Below, in pieces: positions 8,417 through 16,742 of a stretch of DNA of 64,000 bases. The DNA is taken from NCBI GenBank assembly GCA_947172645.1, contig CAMWBY010000006.1, forward strand, positions 124,001 to 188,000, in the 5' to 3' direction. How positions within the stretch are numbered: the first letter of the stretch is position 1; each line of letters begins with the position of its first letter. The notes below the pieces were generated by a model. The model worked only from the letters and a program-made list of their open reading frames with translations, searched no databases and was not told where the DNA came from. The position numbers and the translations under genes are program-made. The DNA is from an uncultured Lachnospiraceae bacterium. GTDB taxonomy: Bacteria > Bacillota > Clostridia > Lachnospirales > Lachnospiraceae.

Positions 8417-9040
8417 ATGATTATGGAAACTATGGAAAAGAACACCGGGGATGTCATGCGCATCCAATACCAGAGCAAGCGTTATGAACTGCCCTACACC
8501 CTCATACGCAGCAACCGCAAAAGCTGCGCAATCAGCATCGCGCCGGACGGGCAGATTACGCTGCGCGTCCCCATGCATATCACAGAGCGGGAAATCAGCC
8601 GTCTTTTAACCGAAAAGCGACACTGGATTATCACCAAATACCTGGAACTGCAGGAGCGCGCCAGGAACCGTCCCGTCTCGGACTTGACCGACGCCCAGCG
8701 GGCCGCCCTGGAAAAGCGTTATATCGCCGCGGCGAAAGACTACTTTCCCAAGAGGGTCGCTTACTACCTGCAATTTACCGGCGGCTCTTACGAACGCATC
8801 AGTATCAGGGACCAGAAAACCCGTTGGGGAAGCTGCAGTGCCAAAGGAACCCTCTCTTTTAACTGGCGTCTGATGTTAGCGCCGCCTGCCGTCCTGGATT
8901 ATGTGGTGGTCCATGAGCTGTGCCATCTGACCTATATGAACCACTCCGCCGCCTTCTGGCGGAAGGTAGAATCCATATATCCCGATTACCGTTCCTCCCG
9001 CAGATGGCTCAAAGACCACGGGCAGGAACTGGTATTATAA
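8417..9040 (+). CDS. YgjP-like zinc metallopeptidase (DUF45)
   Basis: A 207-residue member of the YgjP/DUF45 family. Zinc-binding HELCH is at 166-170 with a further His in YMNHS (176), and the family motif TRWGSCS is at 136-142, followed by NWRLMLAPP. The family is a SprT-like minimal gluzincin fold; its cellular substrate is not settled, and the peptidase label rests on the motif. AGGA precedes ATG 8417. It is one of few plus-strand genes and its end overlaps the convergent helicase gene by 6 bases. A two-hairpin repeat lies in the upstream region. Confidence 0.88.
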   Translation: MIMETMEKNTGDVMRIQYQSKRYELPYTLIRSNRKSCAISIAPDGQITLRVPMHITEREISRLLTEKRHWIITKYLELQERARNRPVSDLTDAQRAALEKRYIAAAKDYFPKRVAYYLQFTGGSYERISIRDQKTRWGSCSAKGTLSFNWRLMLAPPAVLDYVVVHELCHLTYMNHSAAFWRKVESIYPDYRSSRRWLKDHGQELVL

Positions 9041-10663
9041 TGTCCCCTGTTTTTTCGTCTTGATGCGCAGCGCCGCATACCGGCTGTTCGTCATCTCGCC
9101 GCGAGACTTCGGCCTGCCACTGTCCTGCTTCGCCCGGCTGCCGGAACCGCCTTTGCCTCCACGGTTGTTTCTGGCGTCAAACTGATGCCTGCCACGGTCA
9201 TTGTCCCTGCTTCCACGCGGGTTATGCCCGCCTCTGTTCCTTCCGCGTCCGTTTTCTCTTTTCTCAAAAAGGAACTTCTCTGTCTTGATATCCTCTATCT
9301 CATCGCCCATCTTCATCTTCATGAATGCCGCCGCAATCTGCATGGCGCTATACTGTCCCAGGGCAATCTCATCCAGGATATATTCCATAACGTAGCTGAT
9401 ATCCTCCTGCTCAATCACCTGAATCGCCTCTTTCAAAATCTTGGACGCTTTCCTGGCAGTAATATCCGCCGCGCTGGGAACCTTCCGCTCCTTAATCTTC
9501 GTGTGGCAGATACGCTCGATATCCCTTATCTTATACGCCTCTCTGCCCACTACCAAGGTAAAGGAACGCCCCGTCTTACCGGCACGCCCGGTTCTGCCGA
9601 TTCTGTGCACATAATACTCAATATCTTCCGGCACGTCATAGTTATATACGGCTTCCACATCATTCACGTCGATACCCCTGGCAGCCACATCGGTGGCTAT
9701 CAGTATCTGTGTCCTGCCGCTTCGGAAGGAACTCATAACAGTATCCCTCTGATGCTGCGAAAGGTCTCCGTGAAGCCCCTCCGCTCCATATCCGCGCCCT
9801 TTTAAGCTCTCCGCAAGCTCGTCCACCATGCGCTTGGTATTGCAGAATATCAACGCTCGTTTCGGGTCATAGTAATCAATCAGCCTGCACAGCACTTCCT
9901 CTTTATCCTGCTTGCGCACCTGGTAATATGCCTGCTTAATCAATGGGATTGTCACTTCTTCCGGCGTCATCTTAATATAAGCCGCATCCCTCTGGTAAGT
10001 CTTGGTCAGCTCTAATATAGGCTTTGGCATCGTCGCGGAAAACAGCCCTGTCTGCCTCTCCAGAGGCATTTCCTTAAGGATTGTCTCGATGTCCTCGCGG
10101 AATCCCATGTTCAGCATTTCGTCGGCCTCGTCAAGCACTACCGTGTGTACATGCTCCATCTTCAGCGTGTGCCTACGCATATGGTCCATAACGCGCCCCG
10201 GCGTCCCCACAATAATATGCACGCCGCCTTTCAGGTTCTTAATCTGCCTCACGATGTCCTGTCCGCCATAGATAGCCGCCACCTTGACGCCATGCATATA
10301 TTTGGAGAACTTACGCAGTTCTTCCGCCGCCTGCATGGCAAGCTCCCTGGTAGGACACAAAATCACCGCCTGTACGTTCCTGTCATCCGGATTAATTTTT
10401 TGCAGAATCGGAATGCCGAATGCCGCCGTCTTGCCTGTGCCTGTCTGCGCCTGGCCGATAATGTCCCTGCCCGTCATAAAAAGGGGAATCGCCTGCTCCT
10501 GAATCGGCGTCATCTCGTCAAACCCCATCTCCTGCACGGCTCGCAGAATCCTACCGTCAATCTGCGCGTCCTCATACCTCATATGCGATTCCTGTACCTG
10601 TACTGCCGTCTCCGCGCCCGGAAACTCTTCAACCTGCTTTTTCTTCTTTGCTTTGCTGCTCAT
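9035..10663 (-). CDS. DEAD-box ATP-dependent RNA helicase, CshA/DeaD type
   Basis: Unwinds RNA duplexes in ribosome assembly, mRNA turnover or cold adaptation. All core motifs are present over residues 30-380: Q motif TPIQEQAIP (52-60), Walker A AQTGTGKT (72-79), PTRELA, TPGR, DEAD (177-180), SAT (208-210), then in the second domain RGIDV and HRIGRTGR. A helical dimer-like region follows, then an Arg/Gly-rich tail (about 470-530) with RGRNRGG-like repeats that should bind RNA; this is longer than in minimal DEAD proteins. GGAG precedes ATG 10663. A 10-bp-stem hairpin lies in the leader (10685-10721), which may tune expression. Confidence 0.93.
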   Translation of the reverse strand: MSSKAKKKKQVEEFPGAETAVQVQESHMRYEDAQIDGRILRAVQEMGFDEMTPIQEQAIPLFMTGRDIIGQAQTGTGKTAAFGIPILQKINPDDRNVQAVILCPTRELAMQAAEELRKFSKYMHGVKVAAIYGGQDIVRQIKNLKGGVHIIVGTPGRVMDHMRRHTLKMEHVHTVVLDEADEMLNMGFREDIETILKEMPLERQTGLFSATMPKPILELTKTYQRDAAYIKMTPEEVTIPLIKQAYYQVRKQDKEEVLCRLIDYYDPKRALIFCNTKRMVDELAESLKGRGYGAEGLHGDLSQHQRDTVMSSFRSGRTQILIATDVAARGIDVNDVEAVYNYDVPEDIEYYVHRIGRTGRAGKTGRSFTLVVGREAYKIRDIERICHTKIKERKVPSAADITARKASKILKEAIQVIEQEDISYVMEYILDEIALGQYSAMQIAAAFMKMKMGDEIEDIKTEKFLFEKRENGRGRNRGGHNPRGSRDNDRGRHQFDARNNRGGKGGSGSRAKQDSGRPKSRGEMTNSRYAALRIKTKKQGTL

Positions 10664-10684
10664 ATTTACTCCATTTCTGTTATC

Positions 10685-10721
10685 TGTATTTTCGCAGCCG
10701 CAAAAAGCCGCCGAAAATACA
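10685..10721 (-). promoter_or_regulatory. Leader hairpin of the DEAD-box helicase mRNA
   Basis: TGTATTTTCG and CGAAAATACA form a 10-bp stem with a 17-base loop about 22 bases upstream of the start codon. Cold-shock helicases often have structured leaders; a regulatory role here is inference. Confidence 0.45.
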
Positions 10722-10815
10722 TTTATATTATGATATTAAACTCCGCCATTATGCAATGCCGTTCCATTATGGCATCGTATTAATATTGTTACCATCCCGG
10801 ATGGACACAACAATT

Positions 10816-10852
10816 GCTGCCAGACCCGCACCCATCAGCCGAATCTGGCAGC
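10816..10852 (-). terminator. Weak terminator-like hairpin after mecA
   Basis: GCTGCCAGA and TCTGGCAGC (9-bp arms) pair just behind the mecA stop on the minus strand, but no clear T-run follows. Confidence 0.4.
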
Positions 10853-10887
10853 ATCCATATATAATACTATTCAAAACCACCCGGCCG

Positions 10888-11556
10888 CTACGCCAGATAA
10901 ATCCTGCGCAGCTTACTTACCGCCCTGTCCTCAATCAGACATTCCCCGTGCTCCTTTAAGTACAGCATCCTCTCCTCCGAGACTGCCAAAAGGCTGCCGA
11001 ACTCCACCGCCTGGGCGCTAATCTTATTAAACATCTTATAGGACAGCCTGTTCTTCTCCACCACAATATAATACTTCTCGCCGTCTTTATACAGATGGCT
11101 CTTCACGGAGATACTCGAAGGAACCGAAGCGGTATACTGCATCGCCTCGTTAAGGGAATCGAATGCAAACATCCGTCTGTTATCGTCGTAGTTCTCACTC
11201 TGCTGCCCCTCAACGCCCCGTTGCCTCTCTTCTTCATCCTGCCTCGTGAGCTCGTCGCTGACTCCCTGCAATACTTCCTTCAAGTGCTGCAGGATGTCCC
11301 TGAAACCTGCCGGGCCTTCACTCGTAAATGTGACCGCCAGTCCCTTATCCCTCAACGGCGTAATCTGCATCGCTATATTGTCGCCGTTGACCGTATACCC
11401 TACCTCGTCATAGGCCCGCTCAATGATATCGCGCAAAAACCCCTCGCCCTTCTCATTGCGCTCGAAGATATCTGACAGCGTCAGACCATATTCAAGCATA
11501 TCTTCCTCAGAAATAATACACTGTACAGTTGCATCATTAATTTTCTTATATTTCAT
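10888..11556 (-). CDS. mecA: MecA-like adaptor for the ClpC protease
   Basis: An adaptor of the MecA/YpbH family that hands substrates to ClpC/ClpP. The N-terminus fits (MKYKKINDATVQCIISEEDM, then LTLSDIFERNEKGEGFLRDI), followed by a Glu/Gln-rich acidic linker (about residues 85-125) and a C-terminal domain with FDSLNEAMQYTASV. At 222 residues it has the family length. AGAGG precedes the start. The gene stands alone between hairpins. This is the protease adaptor, not the unrelated beta-lactam resistance gene of the same name. Confidence 0.87.
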   Translation of the reverse strand: MKYKKINDATVQCIISEEDMLEYGLTLSDIFERNEKGEGFLRDIIERAYDEVGYTVNGDNIAMQITPLRDKGLAVTFTSEGPAGFRDILQHLKEVLQGVSDELTRQDEEERQRGVEGQQSENYDDNRRMFAFDSLNEAMQYTASVPSSISVKSHLYKDGEKYYIVVEKNRLSYKMFNKISAQAVEFGSLLAVSEERMLYLKEHGECLIEDRAVSKLRRIYLA

Positions 11557-11744
11557 ATAGCCTGTTATCCTCTGTTTCCCCTACCGTTACCCGACAATAA
11601 GCCTACCGAATCTGCCAGGCTTTGTCAAGACCCAACATCCTTAATACGCCAATTTTCGTAATATTCCCCTCCTACGCCGCCATACTGGCACATACACCTC
11701 CGTTCTGCCATTTGTTTTTTCTTTTTTCATTTTACCACAAAAAC

Positions 11745-11771
11745 GCGCAATAAGAAAGAATCTTATCGCGC
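11745..11771 (-). terminator. Terminator after the chemoreceptor gene
   Basis: On the minus strand GCGCgATAAG and CTTATtGCGC pair around seven bases and lead into TTTTTG. Confidence 0.75.
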
Positions 11772-11791
11772 ATTTCTATCCCTGCTTTTCA

Positions 11792-13516
11792 CTACCGCAA
11801 TTTGAATTTCCCCACTTCGTCTCTGAGCTTGTCCGCAATGCCCATGTTGGCATCCGCCTTATGCCCGATATCGCCCACACTGCCGTTTAACGACACCGTC
11901 ATCTCAGAAACATTTCCGATGCCCAGGGCGCTCTCCCCCACGGCGGTCTTGATTCCTTCCACCGCCGTCCTGATGTCGTCCATACTCCGCCGCAGTTCCT
12001 CGCTGTCAGACGCAAACTTCTGCATCATCTCATTCATGCTTCCCACATCATTCTGATAATTCTCGCTTGTCTCAAGCAGCTTCTCATAACCGCCCATTGC
12101 AGTCTCATTCATGAAGGCAATCATCACCTTCGCCTCCGCCGCCAACTCATCCACAGACTCTATCACCGCCGACGTCACTTCCTGAATCTGCGTCGCCGCG
12201 CTGGCGGAATTGGTTGCCAGTTTACCAATTTCATCGGCGACCACAGCAAACCCTCTTCCTGCCTCTCCTGCCCGCGCCGCCTCGATGCTTGCATTCAACG
12301 CAAGAAGCGTAGTCTCTTCTGTGATATTGATGATATTCCTCGTCAGCTCTCTAATCTGCTCCACTTCCCTGGACTTCTCTATCCTGCCCTGCATGGCTGC
12401 CGCCATGTCCGCCGCCTGGGATTCCGCGCTTTTTCGTTCTGCCACCGCCTTGTCATACACTTTGGAGGCATTGTGCATAATCTGCCTGGAAGAGCCACTC
12501 CCTTCCTCCGACTGTCTGTAGATTTCTTCAATAGAAGCAAACGCCTGTCCCACCGCGTCATTCACCTGGTCTAAAGCGGCGCTGGATTCCTCCATGGCGG
12601 CGCTCATCTCCTCCATGGTTGCGGAAACATCGGAAATATTCCCTCCCGCATCCGACAAGTTCCGGGCCATCACCCGCGAGGACTCATTCAACTGGTCGGA
12701 ATTGTCCGAAATGTTCAGCATAATTTTCTGTATGTACCGCAGGAGTTCATTCACATTATCGGCAATCAGCTCCATCTCGTCCCCTGTATGCACATCCAGC
12801 GTCTGTGTCAAATCGCCCTCATTGTGCACAAGCTCATAAATCTTGCCGTCCACTCTATGTAAGCTTCTAATTATCCGTCCCACAATCAGATTCACAATGG
12901 CAAGAGAGATAAGCAGACAGATAACGGTAATGCCCACGCTCTGTTTCAGGATGGCGTCCAGCCTCTGCACAACCCCGGAGGCGTCGTAGTCGCATCCCAC
13001 GACCCCCACGACTTCACCGTCCGCCATGATTGGCATGTAAGCCGAAATCAAATCGCCGTCCTCGGTGGAATCAATAAAATCCTGCACAAACGGCTCTCCG
13101 TTGAAAACATCCTGCATCTCGTCATAAGATACCTCGAAACTGTCACCGAACGCCGCATGATTGTCCGAACTGTCCGTATCTATTCCATAATAAACCTGTT
13201 TCCCATCGGTATACAACGTATAGAGAAAACGGATGCCGCAGTCTTCCCGGATTCCCTGCATGGTTGCACGTATCTCATCATACGCTTCGCCGCTCTCGGA
13301 CTCCGGCGTCAGCGATGCAAGCTTCTCCCCGTCGATTACCTTGGTCGAGATGACCGCCGCCATCCGCGCCTCCTCCACGCCCATGGCAATCAGCCCGTCT
13401 TTCGTGTGTGAATAGGAATTTACCGCCATAATAATACATAGCGCCACAATCAGTATACTGGACGGGAGCACAATCTTCGTGCGGATACCCATCCCCCTAG
13501 TTTTATGTCCCTTCAT
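11792..13516 (-). CDS. Methyl-accepting chemotaxis protein with Cache-type sensor
   Basis: A transmembrane receptor that feeds CheA/CheW. From ATG 13516 (AGAGGG upstream; longer in-frame starts lack a site) it has 574 residues: TM1 ([17 protein letters not shown]), an extracellular sensor that reads like a single Cache domain ([20 protein letters not shown], then [15 protein letters not shown]), TM2 ([19 protein letters not shown]), HAMP, and a coiled-coil signalling domain with the hairpin tip [21 protein letters not shown]. No CheB/CheR pentapeptide tail is seen at the end (ends GKFKLR). The ligand is unknown. It supports motility in the organism, together with the sigma-28-like promoters nearby. 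Confidence 0.92.
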   Translation of the reverse strand: MKGHKTRGMGIRTKIVLPSSILIVALCIIMAVNSYSHTKDGLIAMGVEEARMAAVISTKVIDGEKLASLTPESESGEAYDEIRATMQGIREDCGIRFLYTLYTDGKQVYYGIDTDSSDNHAAFGDSFEVSYDEMQDVFNGEPFVQDFIDSTEDGDLISAYMPIMADGEVVGVVGCDYDASGVVQRLDAILKQSVGITVICLLISLAIVNLIVGRIIRSLHRVDGKIYELVHNEGDLTQTLDVHTGDEMELIADNVNELLRYIQKIMLNISDNSDQLNESSRVMARNLSDAGGNISDVSATMEEMSAAMEESSAALDQVNDAVGQAFASIEEIYRQSEEGSGSSRQIMHNASKVYDKAVAERKSAESQAADMAAAMQGRIEKSREVEQIRELTRNIINITEETTLLALNASIEAARAGEAGRGFAVVADEIGKLATNSASAATQIQEVTSAVIESVDELAAEAKVMIAFMNETAMGGYEKLLETSENYQNDVGSMNEMMQKFASDSEELRRSMDDIRTAVEGIKTAVGESALGIGNVSEMTVSLNGSVGDIGHKADANMGIADKLRDEVGKFKLR

Positions 13517-13642
13517 ATTGCTACCCTCTCCCTTTCTTCTTAGCAGGGCATTATATGCCTTCCCTACTGCCATAAATATTTTAACAAAAAAATAAGGAGA
13601 TACGCAATATGTTTTTTCCCACATTTTAAATTCAAAAAATAG

Positions 13643-15709
13643 TTATATGCCGCCGTGGAAGGAGTTCACGTCCACATAAGGCTCCTCAAGCGTAAACCGC
13701 CGCTCGCCCCATGCGCCTATGTCAATGGGACACACAATATTTGTAAGCCCACCGTATTGGACCACCTCCGTCTGCGCCACTTTCAGACCGATTCCGGTCA
13801 TCATGGCCACAGGCTCATAATCCTGCCCCCCTGTAAATGTATTTGGCAGAAAACTTACCGCTGCGGCCTCCCACACCGCCCCTTCCACCGTATACTCACT
13901 GTACCGGGAAATATCAATGCTGCCCACGACGTCTTCCCCGCAGACAAGCTCCACTGTCTGCGCCTCCCGGTTGACCCGCAGCTCAACCATATCCTGAAAC
14001 TGTCTCATGTAATCTTCCGGTTCAAAGCAATACAAATCCACCGTTCCTGTATCATACCTGTCCGCCAGATAAAGCTGCCATATTTCATGCGTACCGTCAT
14101 TTCGCACAAGATTCTGGAACGCAAACGTTCTCGGCGCACCGTCTTCGGCCCATTCCAATACTTCCACACAGACATCCCGGTAAGAAGGCATCCATGGGAT
14201 ATCAAATGTATTCACATCGCCGCCCGCTTTCACCTTCATGCCTCTTAGCCCAAACTGCTTCGTATACAGCCCGTAAAACGAGATATCAGACTCCTCATCC
14301 TCACCAAGAAGATACCATGTCCCATCCTGCAGCGGACACACCGCCCCTTCATACAGATAATCGAAATAGGCGGCCAGTTCTACCTTCTGCGCCGAATCTA
14401 ACGTATCATCCCCCATCGTATATACAATTTCTTCAAACGCCGGCGCCGTAACCTGCGCCCACTCGTCCTCGATGGCGTCAAGCCTCTTTCGTATCGTCTC
14501 TGTCTCTTCCCGCTCCATTTCCTCTATGTCCTTTGGATTCTGTTTTATCGCATCCTGCACGTCCTGTTTCTGGCCCGTATCCGCTGCCATGTCTTTTCCG
14601 CTTTCTTCCATATCTATGCCGGCGCCTGCCGCACCGTCCTTTGGCCCGGCCCCCGTGAAAGTACACCCACATGCAAGCCCCGCCGTCAGAATCACAAGAG
14701 CCGCCACAGCTTTGCTCTCCTTCCTTTTTCCTGCAATCATCACGACCCGCTCCTTCACTCTTCTGCCGCTGCCGTCCATGGACAGCAAAGCCCCGTATCC
14801 GGGCTGTCTTCTCGCGCCGGATACAAACTCCAACAAAGTCCTTCCGTAGGCATACCGTTCCCTCTCCCCGAGTATCCTGACCGCTTTCTCATCGCAGGCA
14901 AGCTCGCTGTCCTGCTTCGCACTATACGCCGCCATCCACACAGGCGGAAAAAACCAGTAGACCATACACAAAACACCGCGCACCAAAGCCCACAGGAAAT
15001 CGCCCTGCAGGGCATGCGCATACTCATGCGCCAACACATGGGATAACCTGCTGTCCTCCTCAAGCATCTGCGGCGCCAGATAAATATTCCTTCCTGCCAG
15101 GCAGGGTACCGGAAGTCCCTCCACCTGATAGACGCGCATCTTTCTGGCGCCCAGACGAAGCGCCCATTCCCCTGGCAGTCTGTGCATCGGGACTGTCTGG
15201 CGCATACGGCGCAGGCAGAGGGCCAACCGTATCTGCCCTGCCAGCATATACCCGCCGATGCATATCATGCCCAAAGCCCAGACCGTCAAAAGACCATGTG
15301 TCACTCCTGCCTTATACTCTACTACATCCACATCCGCCTTCGCCGCACCGGGCTGTTGTTCTTCGTCGCTTCCCGCTATACCGTTTTGCAAAGCCATAAC
15401 CGCCCCTTCTTTCTCCGCCATGCCTGTATCGCCGCCAGGCTCAGACGCTGCCATCATGCCGATATCCTCCGCCCCGGCCACCCCCGTCTGGCCGGATACT
15501 TCATCCTGCGCCAAAACATCGGCCATCCGTTGCATCGCACTCGCCGCACTGTAAGGATTATCGCCAAAGCTGACCGGAACCGCAAGCCGCAAAGCCACCA
15601 AAATCCATAGCTCATACCGCATTTCCATGCTGACCCTGCCTTTCGTCAGCTTCCTAATCAACATAACTACAGCAATCAAAACGGTTACGCTTACAAGAAT
15701 CTCAAACAT
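13643..15709 (-). CDS. BlaR1/MecR1-like M56 sensor metallopeptidase
   Basis: Membrane signal transducer paired with the BlaI-type repressor just upstream. From ATG 15709 (GGGGG site, 11 bases after the repressor stop) it has 688 residues. N-terminal membrane segments are followed by the zinc-protease domain with HEYAH (228-232) and the second metal motif DSELACDEKA, then a further hydrophobic segment ending in CGC, and about 310 extracellular residues. Unlike true BlaR1, the outer domain shows no penicillin-binding SxxK/KTG pattern I can identify, so it probably senses something else. In the family, signal binding triggers cleavage of the repressor. A long Gly/Ala/Glu-rich insert (about 65-130) is unusual. 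Confidence 0.87.
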   Translation of the reverse strand: MFEILVSVTVLIAVVMLIRKLTKGRVSMEMRYELWILVALRLAVPVSFGDNPYSAASAMQRMADVLAQDEVSGQTGVAGAEDIGMMAASEPGGDTGMAEKEGAVMALQNGIAGSDEEQQPGAAKADVDVVEYKAGVTHGLLTVWALGMICIGGYMLAGQIRLALCLRRMRQTVPMHRLPGEWALRLGARKMRVYQVEGLPVPCLAGRNIYLAPQMLEEDSRLSHVLAHEYAHALQGDFLWALVRGVLCMVYWFFPPVWMAAYSAKQDSELACDEKAVRILGERERYAYGRTLLEFVSGARRQPGYGALLSMDGSGRRVKERVVMIAGKRKESKAVAALVILTAGLACGCTFTGAGPKDGAAGAGIDMEESGKDMAADTGQKQDVQDAIKQNPKDIEEMEREETETIRKRLDAIEDEWAQVTAPAFEEIVYTMGDDTLDSAQKVELAAYFDYLYEGAVCPLQDGTWYLLGEDEESDISFYGLYTKQFGLRGMKVKAGGDVNTFDIPWMPSYRDVCVEVLEWAEDGAPRTFAFQNLVRNDGTHEIWQLYLADRYDTGTVDLYCFEPEDYMRQFQDMVELRVNREAQTVELVCGEDVVGSIDISRYSEYTVEGAVWEAAAVSFLPNTFTGGQDYEPVAMMTGIGLKVAQTEVVQYGGLTNIVCPIDIGAWGERRFTLEEPYVDVNSFHGGI

Positions 15710-15719
15710 ATCAATCCCC

Positions 15720-16130
15720 CTAATCTTTCTGCACTTCCCCTTTCTGGCAGACACTGCCACGGTTGTCTTCCTCCGCCCTGCGCAGAATCTCATACATCTC
15801 AGAAATATCCTTCCTCGACAAGGCTTTCTTCTCCACCATAGTATTGAGCATCAGCCCCATCCTGCCGCCAAACACCTTATCCAAAAACTCCTCGGCCTCC
15901 TGCACGGCCGCCTCCTCCTGCTTAATATCCGGATAGTACAGCTTCGCACGGCCGCCCTCTTCATAGTGAATCGCGCCCTTCTCTTCCATACGGCGCAGAA
16001 AAGTCATCACCGTATGCTTCGTCCATCCCGTTTTCTCCTTAAAATAATTTGTAATCTGCATCATTGTCTGCGGCGCGTCCTGCCACAACAGATTCATCAC
16101 TTTCCACTCCGATTCCGATAACTTCACCAT
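15720..16130 (-). CDS. BlaI/MecI/CopY-family repressor
   Basis: A winged-helix repressor of 136 residues from ATG 16130 (VKLSESEWKVMNLLW, then TMMQITNYFKEKTGWTKHTVMTFLRRMEEKG is the DNA-binding domain). The frame has an earlier ATG at 16184, but that codon lies within a few bases of the predicted transcription start and has no ribosome site, so 16130 is preferred. The C-terminal half is the dimer domain where M56 partners cleave. It is cotranscribed with the M56 gene and its promoter sits inside a 19-bp-arm palindrome, consistent with autorepression. Confidence 0.9.
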   Translation of the reverse strand: MVKLSESEWKVMNLLWQDAPQTMMQITNYFKEKTGWTKHTVMTFLRRMEEKGAIHYEEGGRAKLYYPDIKQEEAAVQEAEEFLDKVFGGRMGLMLNTMVEKKALSRKDISEMYEILRRAEEDNRGSVCQKGEVQKD

Positions 16131-16174
16131 ATCTCTCACTTTCCTCTTCTTCCCTAATTTTCTCTTCTCTCTAT

Positions 16175-16228
16175 TGGTTGACATCTGCCTACCATTAAAA
16201 TACCATATTGGTAGGCAGATGTCAACCA
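16175..16228. promoter_or_regulatory. Perfect 19-bp-arm palindrome with symmetric promoters (BlaI operator)
   Basis: The arms at 16175-16193 and 16210-16228 are perfect inverted repeats 16 bases apart. On the minus strand the right arm supplies TTGACA (16225-16220), then 17 bases, then TATTTT (16202-16197), the blaI-like promoter. By symmetry the left arm supplies TTGACA on the plus strand (16178-16183), then 17 bases, then TACCAT (16201-16206), a weaker divergent promoter. A dimeric repressor on each arm would shut both. Confidence 0.8.
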
Positions 16229-16301
16229 GTAAATTTTCTGTATCTTTATTTTTTCTTCTTCATATTATCTGTTAAAATAATGTTAAGAAAGGATAATTTC
16301 T

Positions 16302-16309
16302 GCCGATAT
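16302..16309 (+). promoter_or_regulatory. Sigma-28-like -10 element
   Basis: GCCGATAT is an exact flagellar sigma-factor -10 element. Upstream, TTAAG (16283-16287) gives a -35 match at 14-15 bases spacing. It points at the open frame 16319-16666. Confidence 0.5.
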
Positions 16310-16318
16310 ATTTAATAG

Positions 16319-16666
16319 AACAAGAGGTTCATACACCAATATATACTCCCGGATTCTATCCGTACAGAAGATATTCCAAGAGTATATAATATCCAAGGAG
16401 GGATTCACGCAGTATATGCATATGAGAGGAATTATAAAGTTGAAGCGGTTATGGCGATTACCCCGCTGAGGAAGATTTCTTCTGATGACCAAAATCACCA
16501 GTCCAAGCAGAACCCGTCCCAAGCTTTTGCAAAGACATTCTTTTCCGAAGTTTTGGATGAGGCATGTGAGAAGGAGCAGACGAAAAATATCCATGTCAGA
16601 ACAAGCGGTTATACAAAGAACGCGCTGCCCTATCACACTTTTATTAACATGCGTGAATATCGTTAA
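16319..16666 (+). CDS. Small unknown protein, start codon unresolved (possible decayed gene)
   Basis: The frame is open for 115 codons and reads like real protein (IQGGIHAVYAYERNYKVEA, later GYTKNALPYHTFINMREYR), but the only ATG in frame with any length behind it is at 16451, giving 71 residues, and that one lacks a good ribosome site. An AAGGAGG at 16395-16401 falls inside the frame and leads to an ATG in another frame that ends after 17 codons. Either the start was lost by mutation, a non-standard start is used, or the gene is decaying. The sigma-28-like element at 16302 and the terminator at 16673 frame it as a transcription unit. Function unknown. Confidence 0.45.
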   Translation, partial: NKRFIHQYILPDSIRTEDIPRVYNIQGGIHAVYAYERNYKVEAVMAITPLRKISSDDQNHQSKQNPSQAFAKTFFSEVLDEACEKEQTKNIHVRTSGYTKNALPYHTFINMREYR

Positions 16667-16672
16667 CGCGAA

Positions 16673-16703
16673 AAAGGGGCTGTCACAGCGTGGCAACCCC
16701 TTT
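16673..16703. terminator. Bidirectional terminator
   Basis: AAAGGGG and CCCCTTT flank an inner stem TGTCAC-AGC-GTGGCA (one wobble pair). T-runs exist on both sides, so it can end both the small plus-strand ORF and the minus-strand hybrid kinase. Confidence 0.75.
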
Positions 16704-16742
16704 ACCCTTATACATCTTGATACTGTCTGAATATTCTCCGAA

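Noticed and set aside
13643..16130. Beta-lactam resistance locus (blaR1-blaI)
   Set aside because: The proteins are of these families, but no beta-lactamase or penicillin-binding sensor motif is seen, so a resistance role is not supported.
16283..16696. Minus-strand open frame of 137 codons
   Set aside because: Runs through the bidirectional terminator and the sigma-28-like element, has hydrophobic, low-complexity content and no ribosome site; the plus frame is more protein-like.
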